DNA of 14,359 nucleotides from DATKWU01 sp964653685 (lineage in GTDB: Bacteria; Patescibacteriota; Microgenomatia; PFEM01; JAHIFH01), in the NCBI GenBank assembly GCA_964653685.1, contig CAZZHA010000014.1:1-14359 (forward strand). The letters are read 5' to 3'. Below, piece by piece: positions 13,587-14,359 of this stretch. Positions within the stretch are counted from its first letter, which is position 1, and the number at the start of each line of letters is the position of its first letter. The position numbers and the translations under genes are program-made. Under the pieces are notes generated by a model that saw only the letters and a program-made list of their open reading frames with translations, was not told where the DNA came from and ran no database searches.

Positions 13587-14359
13587 ATGAAAATTGTGAT
13601 TGATGCCAGAATGTATGGTCTCGAACATGCCGGTATTGGCCGTTATGTTCTTAATTTAATCAAGGAAATCGAAAAAATAGATGAAAAGAATGATTATTTT
13701 ATTCTTTTAAGGAAAAAATATTACCAACAATTAAAATTCAAAAACAAAAGGTTTCATAAAATCCTGGCTGATTTTCCTCATTATTCCTTTAAAGAACAAT
13801 TTCTTTTACCAGGGATTTTAAGAAAGCTCAAACCGGATCTCGTTCATTTCCCTCATTTTAATGTCCCTATTTTTTGGCAAGGTAAATACATCGTCACTAT
13901 TCATGATTTAATCAAACATGAATCAAGAGGGAGGAAAACAACCACCAGATTGTCTTTCTTTTATTGGCCCAAATATTGGGCTTACCAATTAATTGTTTTT
14001 TTGGCTGTTAAAAGAGCGAAAAGAATTATTACTCCTAGTCAGTATTGGCAAAAGGAATTAGTCAAAAGATACAAAATCAAGCCAGATAAAATTATGGTTA
14101 CTTATGAGGGAGCGGGCGAGTTTGCTAAGAAAAAAGCTAGTATTAGTGGCGAAAAAGCTTTGCAGAAATATGGTATCACCAAACCTTTTATCATTTACAC
14201 TGGCAGTCTTTACCCTCATAAAAATGTTTTCCGTTTAGTCCAAGCCGTTCAATTAATCAATGAAAAAGATAAAAACAATCTTTCTTTGGTGATTGCCAGT
14301 GCCAGGAATGTTTTTATGGAAAGATTTAAAAAAGAAGTGGAAGAGACAAAGGGATTAAA
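13587..14359 (+). CDS. Family 4 glycosyltransferase (3' truncated by window end)
   Basis: The frame is open from the ATG at 13587 to the window edge, giving 257 codons plus two bases of a gene that should be about 360-380 codons long. The N-terminal Rossmann half starts MKIVIDARMYGLEHAGIGRY, with the glycine-containing loop of GT4 enzymes. TIHDL (104-108) carries His106, and ITPSQYWQKEL (148-158) precedes the interdomain region. YTGSLYPHKN (204-213), with Lys212 and Asn213, is the conserved start of the donor-binding half. The E-x7-E motif would lie beyond the window. It resembles the GT4 genes at 2617 and 5371, especially in the first 40 residues, and appears complete at its start. The 11-nt gap upstream has no Shine-Dalgarno sequence. 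Confidence 0.88.
   Translation, partial: MKIVIDARMYGLEHAGIGRYVLNLIKEIEKIDEKNDYFILLRKKYYQQLKFKNKRFHKILADFPHYSFKEQFLLPGILRKLKPDLVHFPHFNVPIFWQGKYIVTIHDLIKHESRGRKTTTRLSFFYWPKYWAYQLIVFLAVKRAKRIITPSQYWQKELVKRYKIKPDKIMVTYEGAGEFAKKKASISGEKALQKYGITKPFIIYTGSLYPHKNVFRLVQAVQLINEKDKNNLSLVIASARNVFMERFKKEVEETKGL

Overview
The window is one uninterrupted, all-plus-strand block of cell-surface glycan biosynthesis genes. It holds eleven complete genes plus a truncated gene at each end. There is no gene-free stretch longer than 29 nt, and I see no RNA gene, mobile element, CRISPR array or convincing terminator. Composition is moderately low GC (about 40% by eye), the proteins are rich in lysine, isoleucine and phenylalanine, and eight of the twelve gene junctions overlap. 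TGA is used as a normal stop at five genes, so this is not a TGA-recoded lineage. The style (very compact, many divergent GT2, GT4 and GT-C enzymes, few Shine-Dalgarno sites) resembles Candidate Phyla Radiation bacteria, perhaps Microgenomates. That placement is an inference from general resemblance, not from a marker gene.

Layout: 1-273 is the C-terminal end of a probable SAM-dependent methyltransferase. 275-2620 is a fusion of a GT2 glycosyltransferase, a short helical linker and a GT39-like integral-membrane GT-C enzyme. 2617-3738 is a GT4, 3698-5341 a second GT-C and 5371-6462 another GT4. 6486-7124 is a hexapeptide-repeat acyltransferase, and 7124-7729 is an unrecognised small protein anchored by a membrane segment at each end. 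7711-8592 is a GT2, 8567-10009 an O-antigen ligase/polymerase-like membrane protein, and 10006-11481 a third GT-C. 11478-12683 is a GT4-like enzyme, 12667-13575 a second stand-alone GT2 with a GTG start, and 13587 to the end is a truncated GT4.

How they may work together (inference): the cytoplasmic GT2 and GT4 enzymes would build an oligosaccharide on a lipid carrier, with an O-acetyl group (6486-7124) and a methyl group (1-273) as decorations. The three GT-C proteins would add sugars from polyprenyl-phosphate donors on the outer face of the membrane. The ligase/polymerase-like protein would polymerise the glycan or transfer it to an acceptor, with the two-anchor protein at 7124-7729 as a possible partner. 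No flippase, ABC exporter, initiating phosphoglycosyltransferase or nucleotide-sugar synthesis gene lies in the window, so these must be elsewhere. The least explained elements are the GT2-GT-C fusion and the small two-anchor protein.
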